Shown in pieces: positions 38,158 through 46,525 of a stretch of DNA of 64,000 bases. The stretch lies in assembly GCF_900142785.1 (NCBI RefSeq), contig NZ_FRCD01000009.1:1-64000 (forward strand), read 5' to 3'. Both the position numbers and the translations under genes were made by a program. The stretch comes from Chryseobacterium carnipullorum. GTDB taxonomy: Bacteria; Bacteroidota; Bacteroidia; Flavobacteriales; Weeksellaceae. Position 1 is the first letter of the stretch. Every line of letters begins with the position of its first letter. A model generated the notes under the pieces. The model saw only the letters and a list, made by a program, of their open reading frames with translations, did not search any database and was not told where the DNA came from.

Positions 38158-38188
38158 CAAATGTATTAATTTTTAGCTACTGAGCAAG
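38158..38188 (-). promoter_or_regulatory. ilv operon promoter CTTG-N19-TACATTTG
   Basis: On the minus strand CTTG (38185-38188) and TACATTTG (38158-38165) are separated by exactly 19 bases, matching the Bacteroidota -33/-7 arrangement. It overlaps the end of the folP downstream region and precedes leader peptide 1 by 4 bases. Confidence 0.8.
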
Positions 38189-38193
38189 TTTTT

Positions 38194-39081
38194 TTACCAC
38201 TTTTTATTTTTTTCGCAAAATTCATTGATGGTTACTGCAGTTTCCGCCACATCATGTACTCTCAGAATTTTAGCTCCCTGCTCCAAAACTTTTATATGAA
38301 GTTTCTGCGTTTCTTCACTGATGTCCAGAGGAGATTTCCCCAGTGGTTTATAAATAAAAGATTTTCGGGAAATCCCTATCAGTAAAGGAAACTTTTCAAA
38401 ACCAAAATACTGTGTTTCACCGATCATTTTCATCTGATCTTCTACTGTTTTTCCGAAACCAAAACCGGGATCGAGAATAATATCTTTCACTCCTTTTTCA
38501 AGAAGTTCATTGGTCTTTTTAGAAAAATAACGATTAACTTCCAAGGTAATGTCTTTGAACTTGACTTTGTCATGCATGGTATCATAAGACGAGTTGACAT
38601 GCATCAGAATATAGGGAAGTTTCGTTTCTGCCGCAGCATCAAACATTTGATCATCATACTGCCCTCCGGAAATATCATTGATCAGATCAATCCCCTCATT
38701 AAATCCAAATTTTACGGTTTCGGCATAAAATGTATCCAATGAAATTAATGCTTCCGGAAATTCTTTTTTGATTTGGGAAATCATCTTTCCTATTCTTTGA
38801 ATCTCCTCTTTACTGCTTAAAAAATCAGCATTGGGACGGGTAGACTGCGGTCCGATGTCGATGATTTCTGCCCCCTCTTTCAGAAGTTTTCCGGCATGCT
38901 CTAACGCTGATTTTTCACTATTAAACTTTCCGCCATCAGAAAAGGAATCCGGGGTAAGATTAAGAATACCCATGATTTTTGGTTTACTGAGCTCCAACAG
39001 CCTTCCGTTGCAGTTGATGGAATGGAAAGGTTTAAAAGTTTGAGGGTCGGAAGGTTTGAGGGTTTGGGAGTTTGAGGACAT
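38194..39081 (-). CDS. folP: Dihydropteroate synthase
   Basis: 295 residues. Condenses p-aminobenzoate with hydroxymethyl-dihydropterin pyrophosphate in folate synthesis. MGILNLTPDSFSDGG (about 37-51), DIGPQSTRP, LISLDTFYAE, INDISGG and the C-terminal RVHDVAET are typical. The first about 21 residues are low-complexity (QTLKPSDPQTFKPF) and are encoded by the GTTTGAG-type repeat, so the true start may lie further in, at a non-ATG codon before HSINCNG. The folP stop nearly abuts the ilv promoter. Confidence 0.93.
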   Translation of the reverse strand: MSSNSQTLKPSDPQTFKPFHSINCNGRLLELSKPKIMGILNLTPDSFSDGGKFNSEKSALEHAGKLLKEGAEIIDIGPQSTRPNADFLSSKEEIQRIGKMISQIKKEFPEALISLDTFYAETVKFGFNEGIDLINDISGGQYDDQMFDAAAETKLPYILMHVNSSYDTMHDKVKFKDITLEVNRYFSKKTNELLEKGVKDIILDPGFGFGKTVEDQMKMIGETQYFGFEKFPLLIGISRKSFIYKPLGKSPLDISEETQKLHIKVLEQGAKILRVHDVAETAVTINEFCEKNKKW

Positions 39082-39124
39082 AGATATAATTGATGATTGA
39101 TAAGTGATAAGTGATACTGTCCTG

Positions 39125-39132
39125 CAAAATTA
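39125..39132 (-). promoter_or_regulatory. Probable folP promoter -7 box TAATTTTG
   Basis: TAATTTTG on the minus strand matches TAnnTTTG, 43 bases before the annotated folP ATG. The UTR contains no other obvious signal. Confidence 0.45.
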
Positions 39133-39318
39133 AGATTTATTGTGGAATGTGGAACTTCATGATTTTTGTTTAGTGCTGGTTGGTAGTTGTTAATTTTCCA
39201 GACAATAAATCAGCAACTGACAACCATGATAACTCTAAAACCCTCCCACTCTCTAACCCAAACGCCTAAACTCTGACAAAAATCAATTCCTGATTCCTGC
39301 TACCTAAAACCTAATTCG

Positions 39319-39326
39319 TATATTTG
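39319..39326 (+). promoter_or_regulatory. Probable promoter -7 box TATATTTG for the DUF1599 gene
   Basis: TATATTTG matches TAnnTTTG, 17 bases before the ATG at 39344. It is divergent from the folP promoter. Confidence 0.5.
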
Positions 39327-39343
39327 GGAGATTAAGAAAATTT

Positions 39344-39907
39344 ATGTCAGAAACATCAGTACAGTTCGGAAAAGTTATTAGTCAGTGTCGTGATCTTTTC
39401 AGTAAAAAATTACAGGATTACGGGGCAGCATGGAGGGTTTTGAGACCGAGTTCTATTACGGATCAGATTTATATTAAAGTGAACAGAATCCGTACGCTGC
39501 AGATGACAGATAAAAAGATGATAGATGAAAGCGAAGAGGATGAATTCATTGCTATCGTCAACTACTCTATCATCGGACTTATTCAGCTTGAGAAGGGTCT
39601 TTCCAATGATTTTAACGAAAATAAAGAGGAAGTTTTGAACCTTTATGATCAATATGCTCAGGCTGCTCAGGCTTTAATGGAAAGAAAAAATCACGATTAC
39701 GGTGAAGCATGGAGGGATATGAGAATTTCTTCTATTACTGACCTTATTTATCAGAAAGTACTGAGAACAAAGCAGATTGAAGACAATCAGGGAAAAACGA
39801 TTGTTTCTGAGGGACTGGATGCGAATTATTTCGACATGCTGAACTATGCTGTTTTCTGCCTGATTAAGTTTTCTGAAAAAGAAAATATTTCCGAACCCAA
39901 AAAATAA
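39344..39907 (+). CDS. DUF1599 protein (two tandem nucleotide-modification-like domains)
   Basis: 187 residues, soluble. Two copies of the DUF1599 motif are visible: CRDLFSKKLQDYGAAWRVLR with PSSITDQIY (about 12-45), and AQALMERKNHDYGEAWRDMR with ISSITDLIY (about 104-138). The family is widespread in Bacteroidota next to folP and the BT_3928 gene. Its biochemical role is unproven; structural relation to nucleotide-modification domains is known only by family name. It lies 6 bases before the next gene. Confidence 0.85.
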   Translation: MSETSVQFGKVISQCRDLFSKKLQDYGAAWRVLRPSSITDQIYIKVNRIRTLQMTDKKMIDESEEDEFIAIVNYSIIGLIQLEKGLSNDFNENKEEVLNLYDQYAQAAQALMERKNHDYGEAWRDMRISSITDLIYQKVLRTKQIEDNQGKTIVSEGLDANYFDMLNYAVFCLIKFSEKENISEPKK

Positions 39908-39913
39908 TTTACT

Positions 39914-41026
39914 ATGATCAAAGGTGTATTACGCTTTATTATTGCTGTTATCTTCATTCTTTCAGGCTTTGTAAAGGCTGTGGATCTGGTAGGATTTTCT
40001 TTCAAAATGGAAGAATATTTTGCTCCGTCCGTTTTCAACATGCCATTCCTGGAGAAATTTGCGCTTCTGTTCTCGATCATTGTGGTCGTCCTGGAGCTTT
40101 TCTTAGGGTTTATGCTTTTACTGAAACTGAAGCTTAAATTTACACTTTCAGCGTTAATTGCCCTTTGTATCTTCTTTGGGTTCCTTACTTTTTACTCGGC
40201 TTATTTCAATGTGGTAACGGATTGCGGATGTTTTGGAGATGCCGTTAAGTTTACCCCTTGGCAGAGCTTTATTAAAGATATTGTGCTTCTTGTCGGTCTT
40301 ATTATCGTGTTTATCCTTTACAGAAAGGAATTCCGTAAAAAAGACGTATACAGCAGCGACAATACAAAAGAATCATCTGGTAAGTTCAGATATGCACTTC
40401 TGGGCCTTTTTTCTGTGATCATGATCTACATTATGGCTCAAGGAATCATGCATGAACCCATTATTGATTTCCGTGATTATAAAATAGGGACGAATATCAA
40501 AACTGAAAAGGAAAAAATCAATAAAAATCCTTCTGAATACAAAACTTTTTACTCGCTTAAAAACCAGAAAACAGGAGAAGTTTTGAAGGTGAATCAGGAT
40601 GATTATATTAAAGAGACAAAATACTGGGCGGAAGGTTCTCCATGGAAAATTGAGGAAGGAAAAAACGAATCGGTTCTGGTAAAAGAAGGCTATAAATCTG
40701 AAATTGTAAAATTCAAAATTGAAGATCCTACAGGCATGGATCTTACCGATGAGATCATCAATGCCCCCAAAGCAGTACTCGTTTTTTCTTATCATCCGAA
40801 AGAAGTTCCTGCTGATCTTATGCAGAAAGTTGAGGCTAAAGTGAATACCCAGAAAGGAGCTGTCATCTACGGAGTCTCTACGGATCAGAACACTTTTAAA
40901 ACCATAAAAAATGCGATGATGGACGGAACTGCTATCAAAACGATAGCGAGAAGCAATCCGTTTGTAGTTATACTGGAGAAAGGAAAAATCGTAGACAAAC
41001 AGCCTGCAAAAGATTATGTCGATTAG
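39914..41026 (+). CDS. BT_3928-type DoxX/MauE-like membrane protein
   Basis: 370 residues. Four transmembrane helices in residues 1-140 with the paired Cys of DCGCFGDAVKFTPWQSF (104, 106), as in MauE/DoxX-like thiol proteins. One more helix is at about 156-175, and a periplasmic C-terminal domain of about 190 residues includes KAVLVFSYHPKE, thioredoxin-fold-like in feel but lacking a CxxC. It probably acts in envelope thiol or redox chemistry. Cotranscribed with DUF1599. Confidence 0.8.
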   Translation: MIKGVLRFIIAVIFILSGFVKAVDLVGFSFKMEEYFAPSVFNMPFLEKFALLFSIIVVVLELFLGFMLLLKLKLKFTLSALIALCIFFGFLTFYSAYFNVVTDCGCFGDAVKFTPWQSFIKDIVLLVGLIIVFILYRKEFRKKDVYSSDNTKESSGKFRYALLGLFSVIMIYIMAQGIMHEPIIDFRDYKIGTNIKTEKEKINKNPSEYKTFYSLKNQKTGEVLKVNQDDYIKETKYWAEGSPWKIEEGKNESVLVKEGYKSEIVKFKIEDPTGMDLTDEIINAPKAVLVFSYHPKEVPADLMQKVEAKVNTQKGAVIYGVSTDQNTFKTIKNAMMDGTAIKTIARSNPFVVILEKGKIVDKQPAKDYVD

Positions 41027-41147
41027 GACGGATATAACGAATGGTCAATGCGTGAATGGTGAATAAAAAAACTCGTCAATTCCCAAACTTATTCCTTGAA
41101 ATCAAAAATTAAAAATTAAACACTATACTTAAAACATACATTTACCA

Positions 41148-41498
41148 ATGCAAAAATCAAATAAATCAATCGCCGGTTATCATCTTTTAATGATTTTATC
41201 TTCTGTAGACGGAGAATTTGCTCCTGAAGAAGGAATGCTGGTTCAGCAATATATGGCAGACGAATTTCCCTTCAGAATGAATCTTGACAATGAACTGGAA
41301 ACGCTGGCTCTTTTACAACCTGAAGAATGGAAAGATCATTTTGAATTCCATGCAAGATGTTTCCATGATGATTCTACGGAAGATGAACGCGTAAAATTTG
41401 CTCAATTTGCTAAAACACTGATTAAAGCTGACAATAAAGTCACTGACGAAGAGCATACTTTCTACAAGCTGTTGAAAAATCTGTGGAATTTAGCATAG
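41148..41498 (+). CDS. TerB-like small protein
   Basis: 116 residues, soluble and acidic. The helical pattern HLLMILSSVDGEFAPEEG near 13-30 with conserved Asp/Glu, and the second half LIKADNKVTDEEHTFYKLL near 90-108, match TerB-like tellurite-resistance-family folds. Such proteins are widespread and most are unrelated to tellurite. Stands 122 bases after the BT_3928 gene. Confidence 0.7.
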   Translation: MQKSNKSIAGYHLLMILSSVDGEFAPEEGMLVQQYMADEFPFRMNLDNELETLALLQPEEWKDHFEFHARCFHDDSTEDERVKFAQFAKTLIKADNKVTDEEHTFYKLLKNLWNLA

Positions 41499-41524
41499 AA
41501 AAACCACCAAAAACAAAATACATC

Positions 41525-43651
41525 ATGACGAAATTTTATCTTGGACTATTAATTATGAGTGCTTCTACGATACAATCTCAAAAATTCCCTGCTCTTAAAG
41601 CTCCCATTGCTGAAAAGCAGGCACACATCCGGGAAATTCACGGGGATAAAGTGAATGATCCCTATTACTGGATGATCGATTATTTTAAAAAAGGAAAAGA
41701 TTCTACGAAAGTGGTTGATTATCTGAAAGCTGAAAATACCTATTGGGAAGGCATGATGAAAGATACAGAACCTTTCAGAGAAAAACTTTTTCAAGAAATG
41801 AAAGCCCGTATTAAGGAAAAAGATGAATCGGTACCTGTCTTTGACAACGGATATTTTTATTATACCCGTACAGAAGCAGGGAAACAATATTTCAAATACT
41901 GCAGAAAAAAAGGTAGTCTTACTGCTCCTGAAGAAATCCTTCTGGATGTAGATCAACTTGCGGAAGGGCACCCTTATTATAATGCAACAGGTTTCAGTAT
42001 CAGCCCGGACAACAGTAAACTGGTATATGGCGTTGATGATGTTTCCAGAAGACAGTATACTTTATTTTTAAAGGACCTGAAGACCGGAAAAACAACCGAT
42101 CTGGGCATTAAAAACACAGAAGGTTCAGCAGAATGGGCGAATGACAATAAAACCATTTTTTATACAGAGAACAATCCGGTGACTCTTTTGTCCGAAAAAA
42201 TCAAAAAACATACGCTGGGAACTGATCCAGGCAAAGATGTGACCGTGTATGAGGAGAAGGACCACACCAATTATATTTCGGTATACAAATCTAAAAATCA
42301 AAAATTCATTCTCATCTATTCAGGGGCTACGACATCTTCTGAAACAAGATATTTAAATGCTGATGATCCAAACGGAACATTCAAAGTTTTCCAGCCGAGA
42401 ATGAAGAATGTTCTCTATTCGATCACGCCTTTAGAAGATAAATTCCTGATCAGAACGAATAAGGATGCACTCAATTTTAAAATTGCAGAAACGCCTTTAG
42501 ATAAAACAGGTGTTGAAAACTGGAAAGATTTCATCCCGCACAGAAGCGATGTTTTAATGCAGTCCGTGAGTGCGTTTAAAAACTATCTTGTGTTCAGTGA
42601 AAGACAGAATGGACTTACTCAACTCGTTATTTATGACAGAAAGACGGCTAAAAAGGAAGCGTTGACATTTGATGAACCTGCCTACACCATTTCTTCACTG
42701 GAAAACCCTGAATACAACACGGATAATTTCCGTTTTGGCTATACTTCAATGATTACGCCTGTCTCTCAGTTTGAGCAGAATTTAAAGACCGGCAAAAGAA
42801 CGTTGCTAAAACAACAGGAAGTTCTGGGCGGTTATGCTAAAGATGGATATACTACTGAAAGACTTTTTGCAACAGCGAAAGACGGCACAAAAATTCCGAT
42901 CTCCATTGTGTATAAAAAAGGATTTAAAAAAGATGGGAACAGTCCGCTGCTTCTTTATGCATATGGTTCTTACGGAAGTTCAATGGATGCGGCTTTCAGC
43001 AATACGCGGCTAAGTCTTCTGAACAGAGGTTTTGCTTTTGCTATCGCACACATCCGTGGCGGCCAGGAAATGGGAAGGCAATGGTATGAAGACGGAAAAA
43101 TGATGAAAAAGAAGAATACCTTCACCGATTTCATCGATGCCGGAGAGTATCTGGTTAAAGAAAAATATACTTCACCCAAACATCTTTATGCTCAGGGCGG
43201 AAGCGCAGGAGGACTTTTGATGGGTGCTGTTGCGAATATGAGTCCGAATTTATGGAACGGTATGATTTCACAGGTTCCTTTCGTAGATGTGGTCAATACG
43301 ATGCTTGACGAAAGTATTCCCCTGACAACCAATGAATATGACGAATGGGGAAATCCAAACAATAAGGAAGCTTATTTCTATATGAAGTCTTATTCTCCAT
43401 ATGAAAATATCGAAAAGAAAAATTATCCTAACCTTTTGGTAACAACAGGGCTTCATGATTCTCAGGTACAATATTTTGAGCCTGCAAAATGGGTCTCCAA
43501 ACTCAGGGATATGAAAACGGATAAGAATGTATTACTTTTAAAAACGGATATGAATTATGGCCACGGAGGTGCTTCAGGAAGATTTGATTACCTGAAGGAT
43601 ATTGCTTTGGTGTATGCTTTAATGTTTAAACTGGAAGGGATTGATAAATAA
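41525..43651 (+). CDS. Secreted S9 prolyl oligopeptidase/oligopeptidase B-like
   Basis: 708 residues. Signal peptide 1-19 (MTKFYLGLLIMSASTIQSQ). A beta-propeller domain spans about 70-430, then an alpha/beta-hydrolase domain with YGSYGSS, HIRGGQEMGRQWYEDGK, nucleophile Ser in GGSAGGLL (about 560), catalytic Asp in GLHDSQVQY, and His in YGHGGASGRFD near 690. The HIRGG and GSAGG context is typical of S9A oligopeptidase B. The frame reads upstream to 41483, overlapping TerB, but the signal peptide starts at 41525. It cleaves peptides in the periplasm or outside. Confidence 0.92.
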   Translation: MTKFYLGLLIMSASTIQSQKFPALKAPIAEKQAHIREIHGDKVNDPYYWMIDYFKKGKDSTKVVDYLKAENTYWEGMMKDTEPFREKLFQEMKARIKEKDESVPVFDNGYFYYTRTEAGKQYFKYCRKKGSLTAPEEILLDVDQLAEGHPYYNATGFSISPDNSKLVYGVDDVSRRQYTLFLKDLKTGKTTDLGIKNTEGSAEWANDNKTIFYTENNPVTLLSEKIKKHTLGTDPGKDVTVYEEKDHTNYISVYKSKNQKFILIYSGATTSSETRYLNADDPNGTFKVFQPRMKNVLYSITPLEDKFLIRTNKDALNFKIAETPLDKTGVENWKDFIPHRSDVLMQSVSAFKNYLVFSERQNGLTQLVIYDRKTAKKEALTFDEPAYTISSLENPEYNTDNFRFGYTSMITPVSQFEQNLKTGKRTLLKQQEVLGGYAKDGYTTERLFATAKDGTKIPISIVYKKGFKKDGNSPLLLYAYGSYGSSMDAAFSNTRLSLLNRGFAFAIAHIRGGQEMGRQWYEDGKMMKKKNTFTDFIDAGEYLVKEKYTSPKHLYAQGGSAGGLLMGAVANMSPNLWNGMISQVPFVDVVNTMLDESIPLTTNEYDEWGNPNNKEAYFYMKSYSPYENIEKKNYPNLLVTTGLHDSQVQYFEPAKWVSKLRDMKTDKNVLLLKTDMNYGHGGASGRFDYLKDIALVYALMFKLEGIDK

Positions 43652-43659
43652 TTAAATAT

Positions 43660-43687
43660 CACGCAGATTTTGCGAATTTTGCAGATT
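43660..43687. repeat. Left imperfect inverted repeat flanking the GxxExxY gene
   Basis: CACGCAGATTTTGCGAATTT with GCAGATT immediately after stands 5 bases before the ATG. It matches the reverse complement of 44068-44096 in its CGCAGATTTT and GCAGATT blocks. Confidence 0.6.
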
Positions 43688-43691
43688 GACA

Positions 43692-44069
43692 ATGACAGAA
43701 AATGAAATTTCATACATTGTTCGAAAATGTATTTTTAATGTTTATAATCAATTAGGTCCTGGCTTGCTTGAATCTATATATCAAAATATACTTATATACG
43801 AACTAGAGCAAAATGGATTAAATGTAAAATCAGAAGTTAAACTTCCTGTTTATTACGACAATAAAAAATTTGATTTAAACTTTAAAATCGATATTTTGGT
43901 AGAAGAGAAGGTAGTTTTGGAACTAAAATCAGTAAAAGAATTAGAAGCTATTCACTACAAACAACTTTACACTTATTTAAAACTATCTGATAAAAAATTA
44001 GGAATACTAATTAATTTTAATACAACAAATATTATAGATAGTATAAAAAGAGTCGTTAATAATCTTTAA
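43692..44069 (+). CDS. GxxExxY protein (PD-(D/E)XK nuclease-fold family)
   Basis: 125 residues. The family signature is GLLESIY (24-30) after the start MTENEISYIVRKCIFNVYN. A PD-(D/E)XK-like core is visible as KIDILVEEKVVLELKSV (about 70-86), with Asp and the E-x-K pair. The gene is markedly AT-rich beside its neighbours and lies between S9 peptidase and tpiA with inverted repeats at both ends. The family is common, repeated and of unknown function; nuclease activity is inferred from fold only. Confidence 0.82.
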   Translation: MTENEISYIVRKCIFNVYNQLGPGLLESIYQNILIYELEQNGLNVKSEVKLPVYYDNKKFDLNFKIDILVEEKVVLELKSVKELEAIHYKQLYTYLKLSDKKLGILINFNTTNIIDSIKRVVNNL

Positions 44070-44096
44070 ATCTGCTAAATCATTAAAATCTGCGCG
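44068..44096. repeat. Right imperfect inverted repeat flanking the GxxExxY gene
   Basis: AAATCTGCTAAATC and AAAATCTGCGCG, starting within the gene's stop codon, are the reverse complement of the left repeat with a few mismatches. Together they bracket the gene closely. Confidence 0.6.
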
Positions 44097-44139
44097 AAAT
44101 AAAAATAATAAACAATAATTTACCTAATTATATAAGACT

Positions 44140-44901
44140 ATGAGAAGAAAAATAGTTGCAGGAAACTGGAAAATGAACAAAAATGTCATTGACGCACAAC
44201 AGTTAATGATTCAATTACTGAGCTATAAAAATAGTAATACCACCCAGTGCGAAGTATGGATCGCGCCGCCTTCTTTATATCTGATGATGGCTAAAGATAT
44301 TTTCGAAAAAGATGAGATCGGTGTATTCTCTCAGGATATGAGCGAGCATGAAAGCGGTGCCTATACGGGCGAACTTTCTGCTGATATGCTTGAATCTATC
44401 GATGCAACTGGTTCATTAATCGGGCACTCTGAAAGAAGACAATATCATGGCGAAACGGATTCTCACTGCAACAGAAAGATCAAATTGGCGCTTGACAAAG
44501 GTCTGATCCCAGTATACTGTAACGGTGAAACGCTTGAACAAAGAAAGGCAGGACAACATTTCGAAGTGGTAAAAAACCAGACTGAAGTCGCTCTTTTCAC
44601 CCTTTCTGCAGAAGAAATCAAAAAAGTAGTAATCGCCTACGAACCAGTTTGGGCGATAGGAACAGGGGAAACAGCTTCTCCGGAGCAGGCTCAGGAGATT
44701 CATGCACACATCAGAAGCATCATCGCTGCCAAATACGGACAGGAAGTGGCTGACGAAATTTCTATTCTTTACGGAGGTTCTGTGAAGCCTGATAATGCAA
44801 AAGAGATTTTCTCTCAGCCTGATATCGATGGTGGACTGATCGGAGGTGCCGCTTTAAAATTAGAAGATTTTTCTAAAATTATTGAAGGTTTTAATTCATA
44901 G
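44140..44901 (+). CDS. tpiA: Triose-phosphate isomerase
   Basis: 253 residues, full length. Interconverts DHAP and glyceraldehyde-3-phosphate. The N-terminal catalytic Lys is in GNWKMNKN (about 11), the His in GHSERRQYHGE (about 95), the catalytic Glu in AYEPVWAIGTG (about 168), and the phosphate loop is YGGSVKPDN. Followed by a terminator. Confidence 0.98.
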   Translation: MRRKIVAGNWKMNKNVIDAQQLMIQLLSYKNSNTTQCEVWIAPPSLYLMMAKDIFEKDEIGVFSQDMSEHESGAYTGELSADMLESIDATGSLIGHSERRQYHGETDSHCNRKIKLALDKGLIPVYCNGETLEQRKAGQHFEVVKNQTEVALFTLSAEEIKKVVIAYEPVWAIGTGETASPEQAQEIHAHIRSIIAAKYGQEVADEISILYGGSVKPDNAKEIFSQPDIDGGLIGGAALKLEDFSKIIEGFNS

Positions 44902-44949
44902 TTTTTAGGCTAACGCCTATGCTATTGAATTCATTCAAACGATATACAA

Positions 44950-44990
44950 TCAAAAACGGTGGCATCTTCGATGCCGCCGTTTTCTTAAAA
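44950..44990 (+). terminator. tpiA terminator
   Basis: AACGGTGGCATC pairs with GATGCCGCCGTT (one T-G pair) around a TTC loop, followed by TTTTC and on the other strand flanked by an A run. It lies between convergent tpiA and the phytase-like gene, so it may serve both. Confidence 0.75.
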
Positions 44991-44999
44991 AAAATCTAA

Positions 45000-46262
45000 T
45001 TATTGAATATCGACTACATACATCGTTCCTTTGTCAACTTTTCCTGTTTTAGGAAGGATCTTGGCTTTCGGATTTCCGTTTCCGTCATCTAAAATTCCAA
45101 AATCATCATCATTGAAGACGGCTAGTTTATTGTTTCCTAAATAAACGATTCCTTCAAATTTGTCATGTTCGTATCCTAGTTTTGCCACCAGATCCACGGC
45201 TAAAATTTTGGACACCGGCTTGATGCCTGCATTGGTAATTTCATCCCATGTAGACTGCTCCAAGGCTTTATTATTGATTTTCATTCCATCAACGGCTGTA
45301 ATATCAGCTCCGTTTACATCTGAAGCTCCGGCTATATTGATTCTGTATACTTTTTTGGTTCCGCCCTGAGAGCCAAAATTGCCATCTCTTTCGATCACAA
45401 GGAATTCCGTACTGCTGATGGCTGTGATATCACATACCGAGTCTGAAGCACCGCCATTCTGCTTATACAGATACTGTTTCGTTTGTCCTGTCGCAATATC
45501 GAAAGAGACAATTCTGGTTAAAGTGGTATTCGTTGCCAAAGCTTTTGTTGGGACATACATCGTAGACTGTATAGTACCAACCAGCATTTTTCCGTCCGGA
45601 GTGATGCATAATCCTTCCATTCCTCTATTGGCTCTTCGTTTTGCCAAAACAGCGGGTAATTTCCTTGGCCCGGTATTAACGCCTATCGGACTTATTCTTT
45701 CCAACTCCACTCCTTCTGCACTATAATGAACGATGTGGGGACCATATTCATCAGAAACCCAAAAGGTTCCGTCTGCCGCTGCTACAATGCTTTCGCTATC
45801 CAGCCCGTAATTGTCTGTTCCCAAAACATTCCCTGATGCATCGTAGGCTGTTTCTCCTGTACTTCCCATTCCTGCAGGATTGGGAAGACCGGTAATCGGT
45901 TGGCCGGAAGGATTTTTAAGCTTAATATATTTAATGATCTCGATATTTCCTTCTGCATTAATTTTAAAATGCATAATGGTTGGGGTAAAATTCGGGGCCG
46001 GGAATTTTTTCCCGTTCAGATAGTCTGTATTGGGACCACGGTCTGTGATCACATAAAACTCACCCTTTCTGGTAGGATGTGCCGCTGCACCGGAACCAAA
46101 CCCACCGTTAATGATATCTACACCATTCACCGTTGCTAATTTGGAAAAAGGAAATTCCTGAGGAAGCTTGGTATAATTGACATCCTGGTTATTCATCTTG
46201 TCGTCATCTTTACATGATACAAGCGCTGTGAATATGATGGCCGATAACAGCAGTTTTTTCAT
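45000..46262 (-). CDS. Phytase-like esterase domain lipoprotein
   Basis: 420 residues. Lipobox LVSC at about 14-17 marks a lipoprotein. The body is a six-bladed-propeller-like fold: GGFGSGAAAHP, FYVITDRGPNTDYLNG, LDSESIVAAADGTFWVSDEYGP, and NRGMEGLCITPDGK match the PF13449 (esterase-like activity of phytase) family. Probably hydrolyses phosphate or ester substrates in the envelope. Its activity is not established. It shares its start region with the cobalamin-controlled unit on the other strand. Confidence 0.8.
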   Translation of the reverse strand: MKKLLLSAIIFTALVSCKDDDKMNNQDVNYTKLPQEFPFSKLATVNGVDIINGGFGSGAAAHPTRKGEFYVITDRGPNTDYLNGKKFPAPNFTPTIMHFKINAEGNIEIIKYIKLKNPSGQPITGLPNPAGMGSTGETAYDASGNVLGTDNYGLDSESIVAAADGTFWVSDEYGPHIVHYSAEGVELERISPIGVNTGPRKLPAVLAKRRANRGMEGLCITPDGKMLVGTIQSTMYVPTKALATNTTLTRIVSFDIATGQTKQYLYKQNGGASDSVCDITAISSTEFLVIERDGNFGSQGGTKKVYRINIAGASDVNGADITAVDGMKINNKALEQSTWDEITNAGIKPVSKILAVDLVAKLGYEHDKFEGIVYLGNNKLAVFNDDDFGILDDGNGNPKAKILPKTGKVDKGTMYVVDIQ

Positions 46263-46525
46263 AATTACTTTTATGCCGCGAAAGTATACATTGATTGTAA
46301 ACTGATGTTGAATTTAATAACAATTGTATTTTAACAATAAGATCTTTAAATGAATTTATTTTAAACACCGAAATAACCCGAATATTATCAATCTTTCTTT
46401 TAATTCTTTATTAAATCAAAAAATCATCTTTCTAAAAGTCAGACAACCGTTAAACAAAAGACTGAAAAGACACGATAATTCACAAAACGGCTTCAAAAAT
46501 TTATATAATATATTTGCAACAGTTA
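46263..46525. other. Divergent regulatory region before the riboswitch
   Basis: Non-coding and AT-rich. It probably holds the promoter of the minus-strand lipoprotein gene and, at 46509-46516, the -7 box of the riboswitch transcript. No other structure seen. Confidence 0.5.
46509..46516 (+). promoter_or_regulatory. Promoter -7 box TATATTTG for the riboswitch transcript
   Basis: TATATTTG matches TAnnTTTG. The transcript would start just before the cobalamin aptamer. Confidence 0.5.
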
